Shown here in pieces: positions 12,680 to 25,000 of a DNA stretch of 64,000 nt. Origin of the DNA: Helichrysum umbraculigerum (lineage: Eukaryota; Streptophyta; Magnoliopsida; Asterales; Asteraceae); the NCBI GenBank assembly GCA_949592205.1, contig CATIUR010000005.1:131149277-131213276 (forward strand), given 5' to 3'. The notes beneath the pieces were generated by a model. It was not told where the DNA came from. It did not search any database and saw nothing but the letters and a program-made list of their open reading frames with translations. A program made the position numbers and the translations under genes. Numbering within the stretch: the stretch's first letter is position 1; the number at the start of each line of letters is the position of its first letter.

Positions 12680-13144
12680 AAGATGTTGAAAGCGAAGGCA
12701 TTACCTATAAATGATGCACGGGTTGTGGTGAAGTTCCGTAAGCGATTGTTTTCACGATTTGGAATGCCGAAGGTTTGGATCAGTGATATTGAATCGCATC
12801 TTACGAATGCACAATTGGAGAAAGTGTTAGGAATGAATGCTTATGTTAACGCCCGATTATATATGGAGCGCACCAAGAAATGGCATGATTCACGTTTTAA
12901 ATCAAAGAGTTTATTTGAAAAAGGTGGTAAGGTTCTCCTATACAGTTCTCGTCTTCATTTGCTTCCTGGTAAGTTGAAGACACGCTGGACAGGACCTTTT
13001 ATAGTTGAAAAGGTTTATCCTTTTGGTTCTGTTGATCTGCAAGGTCATTCTGGAAAAACTTTCAAGGTTAATGGAAGTCGTTTGAAGAGATACTGTGGTG
13101 ATGCAAGGGGCTCCAAGCGTGATTTTGAGATGAATTTGAGTTAA
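12680..13144 (+). pseudogene. Element B: integrase remnant (internally deleted)
   Basis: Same frame as the gag-protease after the TGA. It contains NDARVVVKF and LFSRFGMPKVWISD (a piece of the integrase core), then jumps at LEKVLG to NARLYMERTKKWHD, which belongs near the integrase C-terminus, followed by a normal C-terminal tail (LLPGKLKTRWTGPF). The segment with the last two acidic catalytic residues is absent, as is the segment between the zinc motif and the core. It cannot catalyse integration. Confidence 0.82.
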
Positions 13145-14487
13145 GTTGTGAAGCAAGATGTCGAGCTTACCGACGTGATAAACAAAAGCGCTTTCGGGAG
13201 ACAACCCGTTATTTTGTTATTTTGTTTTTTTTTTTATTTTTGCTTGCAGGTTTGAACTTTGTGGGTATGTTCCCTGGAAACTCTCACGAGACTACAACTC
13301 GTCCACTCAGGATACTGAGGGGTTTAAAGGCTTGTTGCATGCGCTAAATGTAACCGTGAGGCCTACGGAAGTGTGCTGTTGTATTTTATTTCAGAACGAA
13401 TTCCTTCTAGCATTTTTTTTTCTTCCAAATCAGGGGAGTTTTTCTGCTTCACTTCTTTTATATTCCCTAATATTATGTTTCTTTTTGCAATGAGGACATT
13501 GCACATTTCTAAGTGGGGGATGGGGGAAAAGAAGTCTATTTGTCCTGAGTTGTTAAATTGCAAATATTGGTAGATATCATTTTAAAAGGGGCTTTATGTA
13601 TTAGTCAATTTTCAGTCTAAATTTTTCTTTTAAAATTTTAATTTTTCTTAAGTTTAGTAATCTTGTAACAATATTGGGAAATTCAAAGGAATAAATTAAT
13701 CTTAAATGTTTAAATATGGGATAGTTCATTTTGTGATGTATCGATAGACAGTCTGTATGAAGGTAGTTGAGCTCTTAAGAAATTAACAAATGAAGTAGGT
13801 AATTGCCTAAGGAAATTTTTAGCAAGGTATAACTTTGGTTTTAAATCTTATATGTTAGCTTATCATAGTCCTCATTCTGAAAAATCTTGTGATCCTCATT
13901 TGGGAATATACTGGGTGATGTCTCCTCTGTTGTACGTAAGTACAGATCTGGTTTCCATCAGTATATTTGCTTTTATCTAAAAATTAAAAAAAATAAAAAA
14001 TAAAAAATAAAAATAAAAATGAAAATGAATAATGTATAGATATATCTACCAAAGCCAAGTTATGTCGCTTTGTTGTACTGAGGTACAGACCTGTCACCAA
14101 TGTCTTGGTTTGAAAAATGATGGATTTATTTGGATTTCTTGATGAGGAAAGATGTGGCTTGTTAATTATATAAGAGTATTTTGCTATTGAGATTCAAAGG
14201 TAAAAGCCTGCTAGAATAATAATGTTAAGCTCAATTACTGTAATTCAGATTGTTTAAGTGGACAGCAATATCGATAATTCTAATGAATCATCTTATATGT
14301 CTAATAATAACTCATGAAGAATTTGATTTCCTGATAGAGTTTCTTGATTGCTAGATTTAAGGTAAAATTAGTTTTAAGAGTAAGATTTAGGTTGGTAAAT
14401 GCTAGCTAGTATGTAAGTCCCTAATTTCCAATATTTTGCCAGTTTATGATTTTAACCGATAGTCTACTTGAGGACAAGTAGGATTCA
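13145..14487 (+). other. Non-coding 3' region of element B
   Basis: About 1.3 kb between the integrase stop and the polypurine tract without a credible gene. It has T- and A-rich stretches (e.g. 13983-14023) and two similar short blocks, each with GTAC and ACAGA..CTG motifs (near 13930 and 14072). Confidence 0.6.
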
Positions 14488-14500
14488 AGTGGGGGATGTT
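14488..14500 (+). other. Polypurine tract of element B
   Basis: AGTGGGGGATGTT precedes the 3' LTR. A similar AGTGGGGGATGGGGG occurs upstream at 13511 and may be a second tract. Confidence 0.7.
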
Positions 14501-16237
14501 TGATAAACGCCAAAATGTACTAAATTATAGTACTAATTACCCCCGTGATTGATAGGTTTCTAATGCATTTTGTATGAATAAGATACTTATTTCGTTCATA
14601 TTTGCATTTAGGAGTTTAAATGGAGCTTGGATCGAAAAGGAACGGAAAATGAGCTTATTTGGAAGAAAAGTTACTAAAAGAATAAAACATTGGACAAGAA
14701 AAGATTGGATCGAGGAAAAGAAGCTAAGAGAGTGAAGATATGCAATATTGGATTGGAATAAGTGTAAATGAAGCTCGAATCGGAAAGAGAATGAAAGATG
14801 AGCTGAAAATGAAGAAATGTGTAAAAGCTGAGTTTTCGGCTATGCGTTAGTATTTTAGCCATAACTTCTTCATACGAACTCCGTTTGGGGTGATTCAACT
14901 TGGAGAATTTAGCTAACAAACAGGGCTACAACTTTCATTTTTTGGCCGTGGGCTAGTTTTGCAATCCATATGGCGTATGGATTAATCCATACGACGAATG
15001 GATTGAAAACTGGGCCAAACTTGTTATCGCGGGCTGGACTTTTTGGGCTTTTACATCCATACGCCGTATGGAATTTCATACGCCGTATGGACGACTTTTT
15101 CAGCATTTTAAGTCCGATTTTAGGGTTTTCACTTCATAACTTCACACAAACCAAAACCATTCGACCAGAGACGATTAGAGGGGGTTTTTCCCTCATTTCG
15201 GGAGCATTTTGAAGGTAGAAAGCAAGAAGATTTGAAGCCCTTTCAATTGTTCAATCATTCTTTCGATTTCTCGGTTCGAATACGTTTCTTCCTTTCATTT
15301 GATTATGATTATGGGTTCGTTTTCGATTCTGATTTTTAGTAATATTACGATTGGCTAAATCTTATATGTATTTGCTTGGATGATGATACTTAGATTACGG
15401 ATTGATTATCGAATTGCGGATTTGATTGGATTTATTGAAAGTTTATGTGTTTATTTGATGAACCTTGGTTATTGAATGATTAATAGCAATTACCTAACGT
15501 GGTTTTATGATTAATTGAGATTGATTTCTACTTAATTGTAAGATTATTGATGATTGTTAATTTCAATTGACGATTGTTGCTGAATATATTGAGTTTGACG
15601 GGTTATGGTTAATAATTGGTAATGATCATTGATGAACAAGATAACTTTCATTAGTTATAGACTTTGTTGATTCAAGTCAAGAAAATAAATCACATAGACG
15701 GTGTTGGTTTAATTTAGAATACAATTTGGTGGGCAACGTTAAATTGAACTGTTAGTGTGTTGAAAACAACTTTGTGTCTTTCTTAATTGTGTTTATATCA
15801 ATTTATCTTGTAAGGAAGATTGGTAATATTTGTCAAATCACCAATAAATCCATATGTTAGCAATTCAATAAAATGATTTCCGGACTCTAAGGAAAGTAAT
15901 CCAAGCAAATGCATTTCTTCTATCATTTGAATCAAGTAATTTTATTTGATTAATTGTTTATTAATTATTTCCTTTTAAGTTTTATTTAAACAATCACTTT
16001 TCATAATTGTTAGTCAATTGTTCGATCGGAACTAAAACGCCCCCCAAAATTTACTGTTTTAATTATTTGTATTAATTTCCAATTTATTTAATATTGACAT
16101 CCGTTCCTCGTGTTCGACTAGGACTTACCAAGTCTATACTAACATTCGATCGGGTATTCTTGCCTGGTTGTGTGAGAAGTATATATAAGGTATTTCCATT
16201 TTATAAATTAATAAACTAGACGCTTTCACACGCATCA
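14501..16237 (+). repeat. 3' LTR of element B
   Basis: 1,737 bp, TGATAAACG...CGCATCA, followed directly by the GTCCT duplication. It is about 1.2% different from the 5' LTR by eye count. Confidence 0.93.
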
Positions 16238-16242
16238 GTCCT
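16238..16242. repeat. Target-site duplication of element B, right copy (GTCCT)
   Basis: Matches 8306-8310. Bases after it resume the gag frame of element D on the minus strand. Confidence 0.9.
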
Positions 16243-16445
16243 CCTTGATCTTCAATCGAGGGTTTTCCGTAGTCGGCGAGAGTAATGCGTGTGGTCGTTG
16301 TAGGATTGTGGGAAGGTGATGGTTTTATTTGCCAGATGGGTAGGATGTCATCTTCGGGATTAGGGAAAGGAAGGGTTGAAAGAATTTTTAGGGGGCTAAG
16401 AAGAGAGAATAATCCTAAAGGTTCACTAGAAAGAAAGTTCATCAT
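16243..16445 (-). pseudogene. Element D: gag N-terminus
   Basis: Probable start at the tandem ATG 16445/16442 on the minus strand (MMNFLSSEPLG). It reads a proline- and serine-rich stretch and then ITLADYGKPSIEDQGG, the N-terminal gag type that precedes the capsid domain in Athila/Tat elements. The frame is cut by element B and resumes at 8310. Upstream open codons run into the primer site and are not coding. Confidence 0.75.
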
Positions 16446-16470
16446 GACGTCTCTGAGTCTTACAGTTGAT

Positions 16471-16488
16471 TCCCCGGCAGCTGCGCCA
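16471..16488 (-). other. Primer binding site of element D (tRNA-Asp type)
   Basis: On the minus strand TGGCGCAGCTGCCGGGGA, six bases (AGTTTT) after the LTR end. Elements B and E use the same kind of site, and E has the identical six-base spacer. Confidence 0.85.
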
Positions 16489-18188
16489 AAAACTTGACGC
16501 GCCACCAGCGGTCGGTCAGGTTTTACCCTGTCGTTGGACCGGCCACCAGTGGCGTGTCTGTTTTAAGTTTTATATTTGTAAATGCCGGGGCCTAAGTTTA
16601 CTAGTGCTGTGTGACCTAGAGGTGTATAGCAACAAGTATGACCTAGGGTCGTTCTTTAAAATCAACTATATTGTGAAACAAAGTAATCACGATGTCCGAT
16701 TCAAGCTAGTGAAAGGTTTTTAGAAAATATTTGGGAATTTGATTTTGTTGGTTTTCTAATTTATCCTACTAATTTAAACTAGGCAATAAAGTAAAATAAA
16801 TGGAAAGCAGTTAGGATAAAGGGGGTGTTTGTTGTGACTTCGTTAGCCTTGCGTTGGGATGATGTTTTAGTTAAGTTATGAAAACGTCTTTATAAAGATT
16901 TGTATTTTATTTGTCTTAAGTATTTATGGCGTAAGCATTAGCACCCTACTGATTGATTGCTCAATCAGCATGTCACTGAGTACTAAGCTGTTATGATTCT
17001 GATCGGAGGAGGCTGTTCGACTCTCAACATTGCCCTTGTGATGGAACAATGACCCTTTTCTGGAATACAAAGATTCATGGGTGCATGAATAGAGTAACAG
17101 ATCCACTAATGGTCCGATCATTCTTAACACCATAGTAATACTCATTTGAAATAAAACATTTAAGATTAAGACTTGGTTGGTGTTTGATTACTTTCCATCA
17201 ATGGTTATGTAGAATCCAGAGGTGATAGACAAGGGTTAGAATCCATAATGATTCAACGTCTTCCTTTCTGGATTCATAAACTAAGTTTGTATTTTAGATC
17301 AGAGTTTCTCCATTTATGATTTAAACCAACCCTCACTTGATATTAACCAATAAATCCCTAGTTTAATCACAGTGTACAGTACTTGTTTAAAACAGTATTT
17401 CCACGGCTTCAAAACTAGACCATGTTATTTAAACTCGGATATTTAATCAAGAGTTATTCACAGTGTACACTACTAGTTTAGTATTTCCACAGCTTTATAA
17501 CAAAACACAGATAGTTAATTACCCATGATATGACGTCTTATCAAAAAGGTTTTAACCACGTTTATCGGTGGAAGGGTATTAATTGATTTAAGATCATAGA
17601 TGTAACATGTAATCAAAGCACCGAGTTTTCATTTATAATATATAGTTGGGAACATTATTCCACAACGGATTGTGCCCACGACTTTCATAGCTTCCACGTT
17701 CCGTACTCCACACATTCGTGATGTTTCCGGTGCTATACAAATGAAAGCCATATAACGTTACCTCCGTTGTTTCATAATGACATCATCCCAATTAACGACT
17801 AACTACATCACAACAAACACACAATACAACTACTCACTAATCATGGCAAGTAATCCTAAAGCTAGCATAATAACAATAATAATATGCATTATGATAGATA
17901 AGGAAAGATATAACCGTAAGTAGTGCGTAGCTTGAATATATGCTGAAAGATTACAACGAGCGGAACTTCCGAAATATCTCTGACAATATTACAAATAAGA
18001 CCCTCAAAGAATCTTCAACAATATTACCCCTCCGTTAGTCTTGGTTAAATATTAACCAAGAACTAACTAACTACTAACCTAGAACTAACAAACTAACTAC
18101 AAGAATGCTTCTCCTCTAACTCCTAAGAGTAGTGCTAGAGAGAGTGAGAAATGTAAGAATGGTGTGTTGAATGAATGAGAGGTGCCCT

Positions 18189-18198
18189 CTATTTATAG
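18189..18198 (-). promoter_or_regulatory. TATA box of element D LTR
   Basis: CTATAAATAG followed by AGG on the minus strand, identical to the core box of element E at 35778-35787. The palindrome cluster lies ~60 bp upstream in the direction of transcription. Confidence 0.65.
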
Positions 18199-18254
18199 AT
18201 GAGGAGGTTGAAGCTTGGTACAAGTCCCAAAGCATAAAGAACAAGCATCAAAGT

Positions 18255-18392
18255 GCATACGGGGGGTATCGGACCAAGGGGGTCAAACGGCACCTTCCAA
18301 GGCACAAGGCCCCGTATACGGCACCCTTAGGGCCTTATACGGTACCCTAGGGGCCGTATACGGCACCCTTGTGCCCAGGGGGGGGGGGGGGG
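18255..18392. repeat. CpG-rich repeat cluster in element D LTR, ending in a G15 run
   Basis: Three copies of a GCCGTATACGGCACCCT-type motif (one with a T for a G), each centred on the palindrome CCGTATACGG, plus a shorter GTGCATACGG. Fifteen consecutive G residues lie at 18378-18392. Confidence 0.8.
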
Positions 18393-18902
18393 TTGGTGTC
18401 CCGTTTGCCCTCCGCTGATTCTCCGGTTGCTTGGTTCGTTCGTATCTTCTTCGTTCGGGCTCCGTTTTGCTTGATTCTTGCGCCGTTGGATTCGTTTTTC
18501 TGTTACGCTTCTGATGACACAAAGTTTGCCAAATTTGGAGGTGGTTGACTTTTGCGTGTTCCGGATGACGATCGGCGAGCTTCCAGACTGCATATCTTCT
18601 CCGTCTTTCGTCCGTTTCTTCTGATTCTTTCACCACCGATCTTGTAATTACCTATGGAATCATAAAATATGAATTAAGATCCAATCCATAAGTAATTTAA
18701 GAAGGGTATATTTAAGGTGACGTTATTTGCCTCTATTTGCGTGATAAACGGTTGTTTTTGGTGATTTTAACAGCAACGCCCATAATTAGACCACTTTGGT
18801 GATTTTAAGTAAATAATAGATGTTTTAAGATGTTTTCACCAAATATAAGTCCAATAAGTGTAGAATAATGTGCCTAAAAACATGACTTTTTAGGTCACAT
18901 CA

Positions 18903-19126
18903 ATAGTCATAACATCAGGATTGCTTCTTGTTGGTTGAAGAGCATAAGCCGGTGAATAGACCTATAAATCGAGTCATATATACATTAAGATTACCTTTCT
19001 ACAAAAAACTGGACTCACAAATTTTTACAAATACGTGGTGAAAAAAGACCAAACCTGATTGCAAATTTCACAGGTTGTATTCCCTTTCTTATTGTACCAT
19101 TTCTGAATGCATTTCCTATGAGCAAA
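18903..19126 (-). pseudogene. RINGv (RING-CH) E3 ubiquitin-ligase gene fragment, two exons, cut by element D
   Basis: On the minus strand an exon at 19126-19055 follows a TTGTAG acceptor and encodes FAHRKCIQKWYNKKGNTT then CEICNQ, the second half of a RING-CH zinc finger (H, C, C..C ligands and the conserved Trp). It ends in CAG before a GT. A second exon starts at 18961 after TTTATAG, in phase (VYSPAYALQPTRSNPDVMTI), like the Y-x-P-G-Y-T-rich stretch after the zinc finger in plant RINGv proteins. It stops at 18903, where the LTR of element D begins. The first half of the zinc finger is not visible upstream, so the gene is at best partial here. The family is known for membrane-linked ubiquitin ligases; the role of this copy is unknown. 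Confidence 0.62.
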
Positions 19127-19859
19127 CTACAAGCCACAAATAAAGATTAACAATCAAAGTTCTATCCGCAAACTATTACTCCTTCGATTACTGATGTCAG
19201 TAACATAATGCTTACAATGAATACCAAAGTAAGTTTCTTAAAGCATAAAGATGACCCAACACTTGCAGAATTAACTAGTATACTTAAACTAAGTACTTAA
19301 CAATTGAATTAAAGTTCAGTTCAATACTTCAATGGTCATTTGATTCATACAAAAACCACAATCAGACACAAGAAAAAATAAAATAAAAAACATAACACAT
19401 CCATAAACGAGAATGAGCTAATAGAAAACCAATTCAAATAATGCATGAAGAAATCAATACTACGAGAATAGAAAGATTTAACTTTAATTCTAAATCACAC
19501 ATATATTTAAACCCTAAAAAGGAAGAAAAGAAAATAACTTTTTTACCATTCGTGGTGGTACCGAATTACTGTTGGGGGTGGTTCCGTAGTGATGGTGGTG
19601 TCGCAATGGAAGTGGAGCCGCAATGGAGAGAATAGAGGTTGTGGTGTGCGTGGTAGCTGGAAGGTAGTGAATGGAAGTGCCAGTGGTCTGGAGGTGATGG
19701 CATTATTGCTTTTAGGGTTAGAGAGAAATTGGATTTTGGGGATAAATAGTTAAAAGAAAATTGAGGAAGGAAGTTAGGCGGGTTTAAATGGTTTTGGGGA
19801 TATTTGAATTATTTTGGGATTAATTGCCGCCACTATGAAAAAAAATAGAAACCTCTTTT
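19127..19859. other. Intergenic or intronic sequence
   Basis: AT-rich sequence upstream of the RINGv fragment. No further exon of the zinc finger could be found. A GTGG-rich stretch at 19550-19690 looks like low-complexity leader sequence, not a domain. Confidence 0.4.
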
Positions 19860-20905
19860 TTGTATATCATATTGGTAAATTGGTAATGTCATATATCATA
19901 TACGGAGTATTACATTATGAAACTTAGAATAATATCATAAATGCCCAAATGATAAATTAATTTTATCCTAAATTTAATAGTGACATATGTGCAGTCGGTA
20001 ATGTTATATATCATATATTTTATTATTAAACTTAGAATAATGTCATATATTCCAAAATGATGAATTAATTTTATCCTAAGTTTAATAGTGGCATATGTGA
20101 TATTGGTAGTGTCATATATCACATATTTCATTATTAAACTTATGATAATGTCATATATTCTAAAATGATGAATTAATGTTATCCTAAGTTTAATAGTGGC
20201 ATATGTGATATTGGTAATGTCATATATCATATATTCCATTATTAAACTTAGTATAATGTCATATATTTCAAAATTATGAATTAATTTTATCCTAAGTTTG
20301 ATAGCGGTATATGTGATATTGGTAATGTCATATATCACATATTCCATTATTAAACTTAGGATAATGTCATGTATGTCCAAATGATGAATTAATTTTATCC
20401 TAAGTTAATAGTGGCATATGTGATATTTGTAGTGTTATATATCACATATTCCATTATTAAACTTAGGATAATGTCATATATTCCAAAATGATGAGTTAAT
20501 TTTATCCTAAGTTTAATAGTGGCATATGTGATATCGGTAGTGTCATATATCACATATTTCATTATTAAACTTAGGATAATGTCATATATTCCAAAATGAT
20601 GAATTAATTTTATCCTAAGTTTAATAATGGCATATGTGATATTGGTAATGTTGAATATCATGTATTCCATTATTAAACTTAGGATGATGTCATATATTCC
20701 AAAATGATGAATTAATCTTATCCTAAGTTTAATAGTGGCATATGTGATATTGGTAATATCGAATATCATGTATTCTATTATTATACTTAGGATAATGTCA
20801 TATATTTCAAAATGATGAATTAATCTTATCCTAAATTTAATAGTGGTATATGTGATATTGATAATATCATATATCATATATTCCATTATTAAACTTATGA
20901 TCGAC
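19860..20905. repeat. Minisatellite, about nine to ten copies of a 108-bp unit
   Basis: Tandem units contain TTTTATCCTAAGTTTAATAG, GGCATATGTGATATTGGTA and CATTATTAAACTTAGGATAA. The unit includes a near-palindrome (CCTAAGTTTAAT / ATTAAACTTAGG). Copies differ by a few percent up to ~15%. Because the unit is a multiple of three, the minus strand stays open across many copies (156 and 170 codons), with the frame broken by a single missing T near 20405. I regard the reading frames as a by-product of the repeat. Confidence 0.88.
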
Positions 20906-21454
20906 ATTGTACATTTTGATTACTTGGGTTGGTTAATCAACCATAGTTGTTACCAAACCCTAAGGCGTCAAGACTATGAGTTAAGGCGTTAATCATCGTC
21001 GAATACTCAAATGATCGGGATAAACCTTAAGGCGTTTACAATATGAATTTAGGCGTCAACCCTATTCCAACAGTCGAATGGTCAAGAAACCCTAAGGCGT
21101 TTTCTCTACATGTCCCAGAATATAACGTGCCTTGGTTTATAACATCACGTGATAAATATTAATATTATTCATACATATTCAAGATATAGTTGTTTATCGA
21201 ACCATATTCGTTTTGCGAACTCTAATGCGTCCACACTCAATATATAGTTGTGATACAACGAAAACATGACAATTCCAATATATTTTTTTCACTTAGTTTA
21301 TATTTTAAAACATGACAATTCTAATATACATATTTAATAGTAAATGAAACGTTAACGGTAATGAATTCGCTAATAAATTGAAGTTGATGGACCTAATGAA
21401 TTAATGGTAATAAACTTGATAATGAACTAACTATCAACAATGTAAGTTACAGAT
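20906..21454. other. Intergenic with degenerate AAGGCGT repeats
   Basis: Four or five scattered copies of CCCTAAGGCGT or a close variant between 20955 and 21230. No gene is seen. Confidence 0.4.
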
Positions 21455-22094
21455 GGTACCATTTTGGCTCTAAAGAATAGCTACATGAATATTTCACAAC
21501 GTGACTGTTGTGAATATATTCGTCACATATAATTACCTAAAATGTGGCCATAAACATCATTGTAGCTACACATTTGTGAAATGGTGTGGCTATTATAAAG
21601 CTATATTGTCACATGATCGTGCTACAAATTAATGTGACTATACGGATTAGCTTTTCACACTCTAACACACACTGCACTTTAGACACACATAATAAGTTGT
21701 GTGACCATATGTACCTGGTTTTGGCTACACTGAAATCATGTGTGACAAACTCGACTACATGATTTAGTCACATAAACAATTACTTCAAGTGACCATATAG
21801 TGGCATATGATTTAGACACAAAAATAACATTGTATGTGACCAATATAAAACTTAATGATAATTGATGTCCATTTTGGCTCTAAAAAATAGCCACATGAAT
21901 ATTTCACAAAGTGACTGTTGTGAATATATTCTTTGTGAATATATTCGTCACACATAATCAGCTTAAACGTGACCATAAACATCATTTGGTTACACATTTG
22001 TGAAATGGTGTGGCTATTGTAAAGCCATAAGTGTGACCATATGTACCTGGTTTTGGCTACACTGAAATCATGTGTGACAAACTCGACTACATGA

Positions 22095-22099
22095 TTTAG
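22095..22099. repeat. Target-site duplication of element C, left copy (TTTAG)
   Basis: TTTAG before TGTAACAACC, repeated at 32038-32042 after the 3' LTR. The flanks join into an uninterrupted GATTTAGTCACATAAAC, which also occurs intact in the neighbouring tandem unit near 21760. Confidence 0.95.
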
Positions 22100-25000
22100 T
22101 GTAACAACCCCGAAATTAGGGCCAATTTAAAATTTTCCTAATTACTTGTTTATTACTTGTATTTAATATGAAATAGGATTAAATACATTACTTACTATAT
22201 ATATATATATGGATGGAATATATGTATATATACGCGTATACGATTCGTACAAATATCGTATAAAACTACAATCGTACAAACTTGCGTACACTGATAAAAC
22301 AATTATTAAATAATGTGAAATTATTTAATTACTTTGATTGTTACTTTATATTATGTTTATAATATAACGGAAAACGTACGTTTTGATTAAAACGTTACCG
22401 AACTCTACGAAAACTCGATAAACCGACAAAACTAAACGAAGTTATATTTTATAACTTAGAATCAAGTATTTTATTTAAATACTCCAACAAAAATACCGGG
22501 GAACGACTCGTATTTTAAAACGTATATTAATCGCGTATAAAAACTATTTTAACGTTTAAACGACCGGGGAAACGAACACCGCACGGAGCGCAAACACGGA
22601 GGAACAAAATTTGGTGAGATCCACACTTGGTGGACCCCACCAAAAACCGGCCCAAAGGTGAGGGGCATTAAGCCTCACCTCTTTTCTCCACTTACACACA
22701 CCACCATCACCATACTCTATCATTTCACTCCCATCTCCTCTCCTCTCTCTCTCTACTCAGTTCTCTCTCTCTCTAAAAACCTCCCAAAACCGCCACCATC
22801 ATTCACCAAATAACACCACTAAATCACCTCGGATCGTGACACGGTTTGGAGCAAAAACGATCACCACGCGAGCACGAACGTTTCTATCTTTTCGGTTTTG
22901 AAAACCGAGTCTTGTAAGTTAACCAAACTCTAAAACTCTTTTAAATACTTTTAATTACTCCTCTAGTTGATAATCTAGCTAGATAATGTCCAAATTATAC
23001 GTAAAAACTCGTTTTTGGAACTCGAAAACTTAAACCGAGAACCACCACTGAAAACAGTCCACTTCCGGATTTTTTATAAAATCGTGTGTTCAAAATCAAC
23101 GAAAACTTTCTAAATAAGAAATCTTCGTCTCTTCGTCGCCTACGACTTTCATGAAGGGCGTTTTGCCCAGAAATACACCCATCTTCGGCTAATACTAGAA
23201 CTTTGGACTTAGTTCTGTTTGGAACCAAATCTGACCACACTTCACTTTTATTTTTGTTTAAAATAGTAAACGGACATAAGAAAATACCATAAAATGCAGA
23301 AATGAACTTTAGATATATGAGAATATGTGTGATTTTTCGTTAGGCTTGAAATGGACTACAAATGGGTTAAATCGAGGGTTGGAACCGAGTCAAGAATCTG
23401 AAACAGGAAACCACTAAACTGAGATCAGTCCACTTCTCGAATTTTTATAAAATCATACGTTTGAAACTAGCGAAAACTTTCTAAACATAAAATCTTCGTA
23501 TTTTCGTCGGCTACAACTTTCGTGAAGAAGGTTTAGCCCAGAAACGCCCTCGTTTTGCTATAAAAATCAATTTACAAACATATATATATTGTGTCAAAAC
23601 TTTAGAAAAGATTAACTAAAAACCGACACCTCGAGGACCTCTAGAACCGAAAACTCAGTTGATAAAGTGATTATTAGCCATAATATGACTTAGGTAAAAG
23701 CCTCGGGTCAAGAATCGAACGTTTGACCTCAAAACGTCACATTTTGTGGCCAACGTCGCATTTAGCGACGTCGCGGCCTACGTCGCACAAAAAAAAATCC
23801 CAACGTCGCACTAGCGACGCAGCCTTTTACGTCGCATTAACTTGCGGACGTCGCACATAGCGACGTAGACTTTTACGTCGCAAACCGAACCTACGTCGCA
23901 TTGATTTGCGAAGGTCGCATCATGCGACGTATCACCCTACGTCGCATGCTACGTCGCATGCTACGTCGCACAAACCAGAACCTTGAAAAGTCATATTTTT
24001 ACTAAGTGTCGCATTATAGTGTCGCATAATGCCCAGAACAGAAAACTAAATATTTTCTAAGTGTTGGAACCACTTTTCAACTACTAAATCAAATACGATA
24101 CTACTTATACCTGAAAATACTATACTTTTGAAAGTATACAAAAATACTTGGATATGTACAAGACTATACTAAACTAAACGTGAGATTTCACTCACACACG
24201 CGTACGGGATTACACTTGGAAATACTTAGGATATTACACTCCAACGAACATACACTTGTACATTACACGGGATTACATCCGATACAAACTTACAAGTTCA
24301 CTCACTAGTTACGTGCTGGATTACACGTTAACTGATACGAACATACATACGAATACTTACGAGGTTTCACTCGTACCCTTTGGGGTCTAAGCCCATTGGA
24401 ACGTACACAAACGATACAGGTTGTAATACAAGCAAACGATCATACGAACATACTTTACAACTGTACAACTATTACGAATACATAATAATAATGGAAGGAA
24501 TTATTATTATACTCCGATAACAAACGAACCGTACAACTTTTATACAAACTACGATTTACAAACTTACAAACAAACTAACGGACATTAACTAGTTTGGGAA
24601 CAACTAGCATGGATACTTTACAAGTATTCCATTTACTTACTAAACCTTATGCGTATTAGGACGCTAAGGGTTGCTAGATCGGGAATACTACTTGCTTACT
24701 TAGTACATCGTCTGCCAGACTCAGGTGAGTCTTACAGCCCCTACTTTACTGTTTTATACTCAGGGGTGAGATGCATTACTGTTTTACATGAACACACAAA
24801 ACTTACTTGCTGCCATGAATTACTTACTGTACGAGATTAACGATACGCAAATTGCATGGGTTTACGACTAATCCAATGAAATCCTCCTGAACCATAGTTG
24901 TTAGTTATGTGATAAGCGCGAGTTTTAGTATATGGATCCATATGGGACTGACAATCCCCGCCCGGGGTAGCACGCACTACCACGAACCGTTCCTGTAGAA

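Larger units (their letters stand above)
8311..16237 (+). mobile_element. Element B: complete but non-autonomous Athila/Tat-like LTR retrotransposon
   Basis: A 7.9-kb element with two LTRs, tRNA-Asp primer site, gag-protease and integrase remnants, polypurine tract and a perfect 5-bp target duplication. It lacks reverse transcriptase and RNase H and most of integrase. By eye the LTRs differ at about 20 substitutions and one single-base indel in ~1,737 bp (about 1.2%), many of them transitions. It is inserted in the gag gene of element D in the opposite orientation. Confidence 0.92.
5229..18902 (-). mobile_element. Element D: Athila/Tat-like LTR retrotransposon (visible 5' part, interrupted by B)
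   Basis: Reading right to left: 5' LTR (18902-16495), tRNA-Asp primer site (16488-16471), gag N-terminus (16445-16243), insertion of B (16237-8311), then the rest of gag-protease (8310-5229). Reverse transcriptase, integrase and the 3' LTR would lie beyond element A, left of the window, if they exist. The outer LTR end at 18902 interrupts a RINGv exon. Confidence 0.75.
16495..18902 (-). repeat. 5' LTR of element D
   Basis: 2,408 bp. On the minus strand it begins TGATGTGACC and ends GGCGCGTCA just before the primer site. The outer edge is set by the TGAT/...TCA termini and by the abrupt start of RINGv exon sequence at 18903. It contains a TATA box (18189-18198) and a CpG-rich repeat cluster (18255-18392). 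The partner LTR is not in the window, so the outer boundary is inferred. Confidence 0.7.

Noticed and set aside
19910..20907. Membrane protein encoded by the minisatellite
   Set aside because: Frames follow from the 108-bp unit length; there is no credible start, and the frame breaks on one base loss.
22995..23240. 81-codon minus-strand frame repeated at 29440-29685
   Set aside because: The same sequence occurs in both LTRs of element C; no motif, so it is LTR sequence.
23752..23970. CRISPR-like array
   Set aside because: Repeats are short, in both orientations, without unique spacers of constant length, and lie in a plant LTR.
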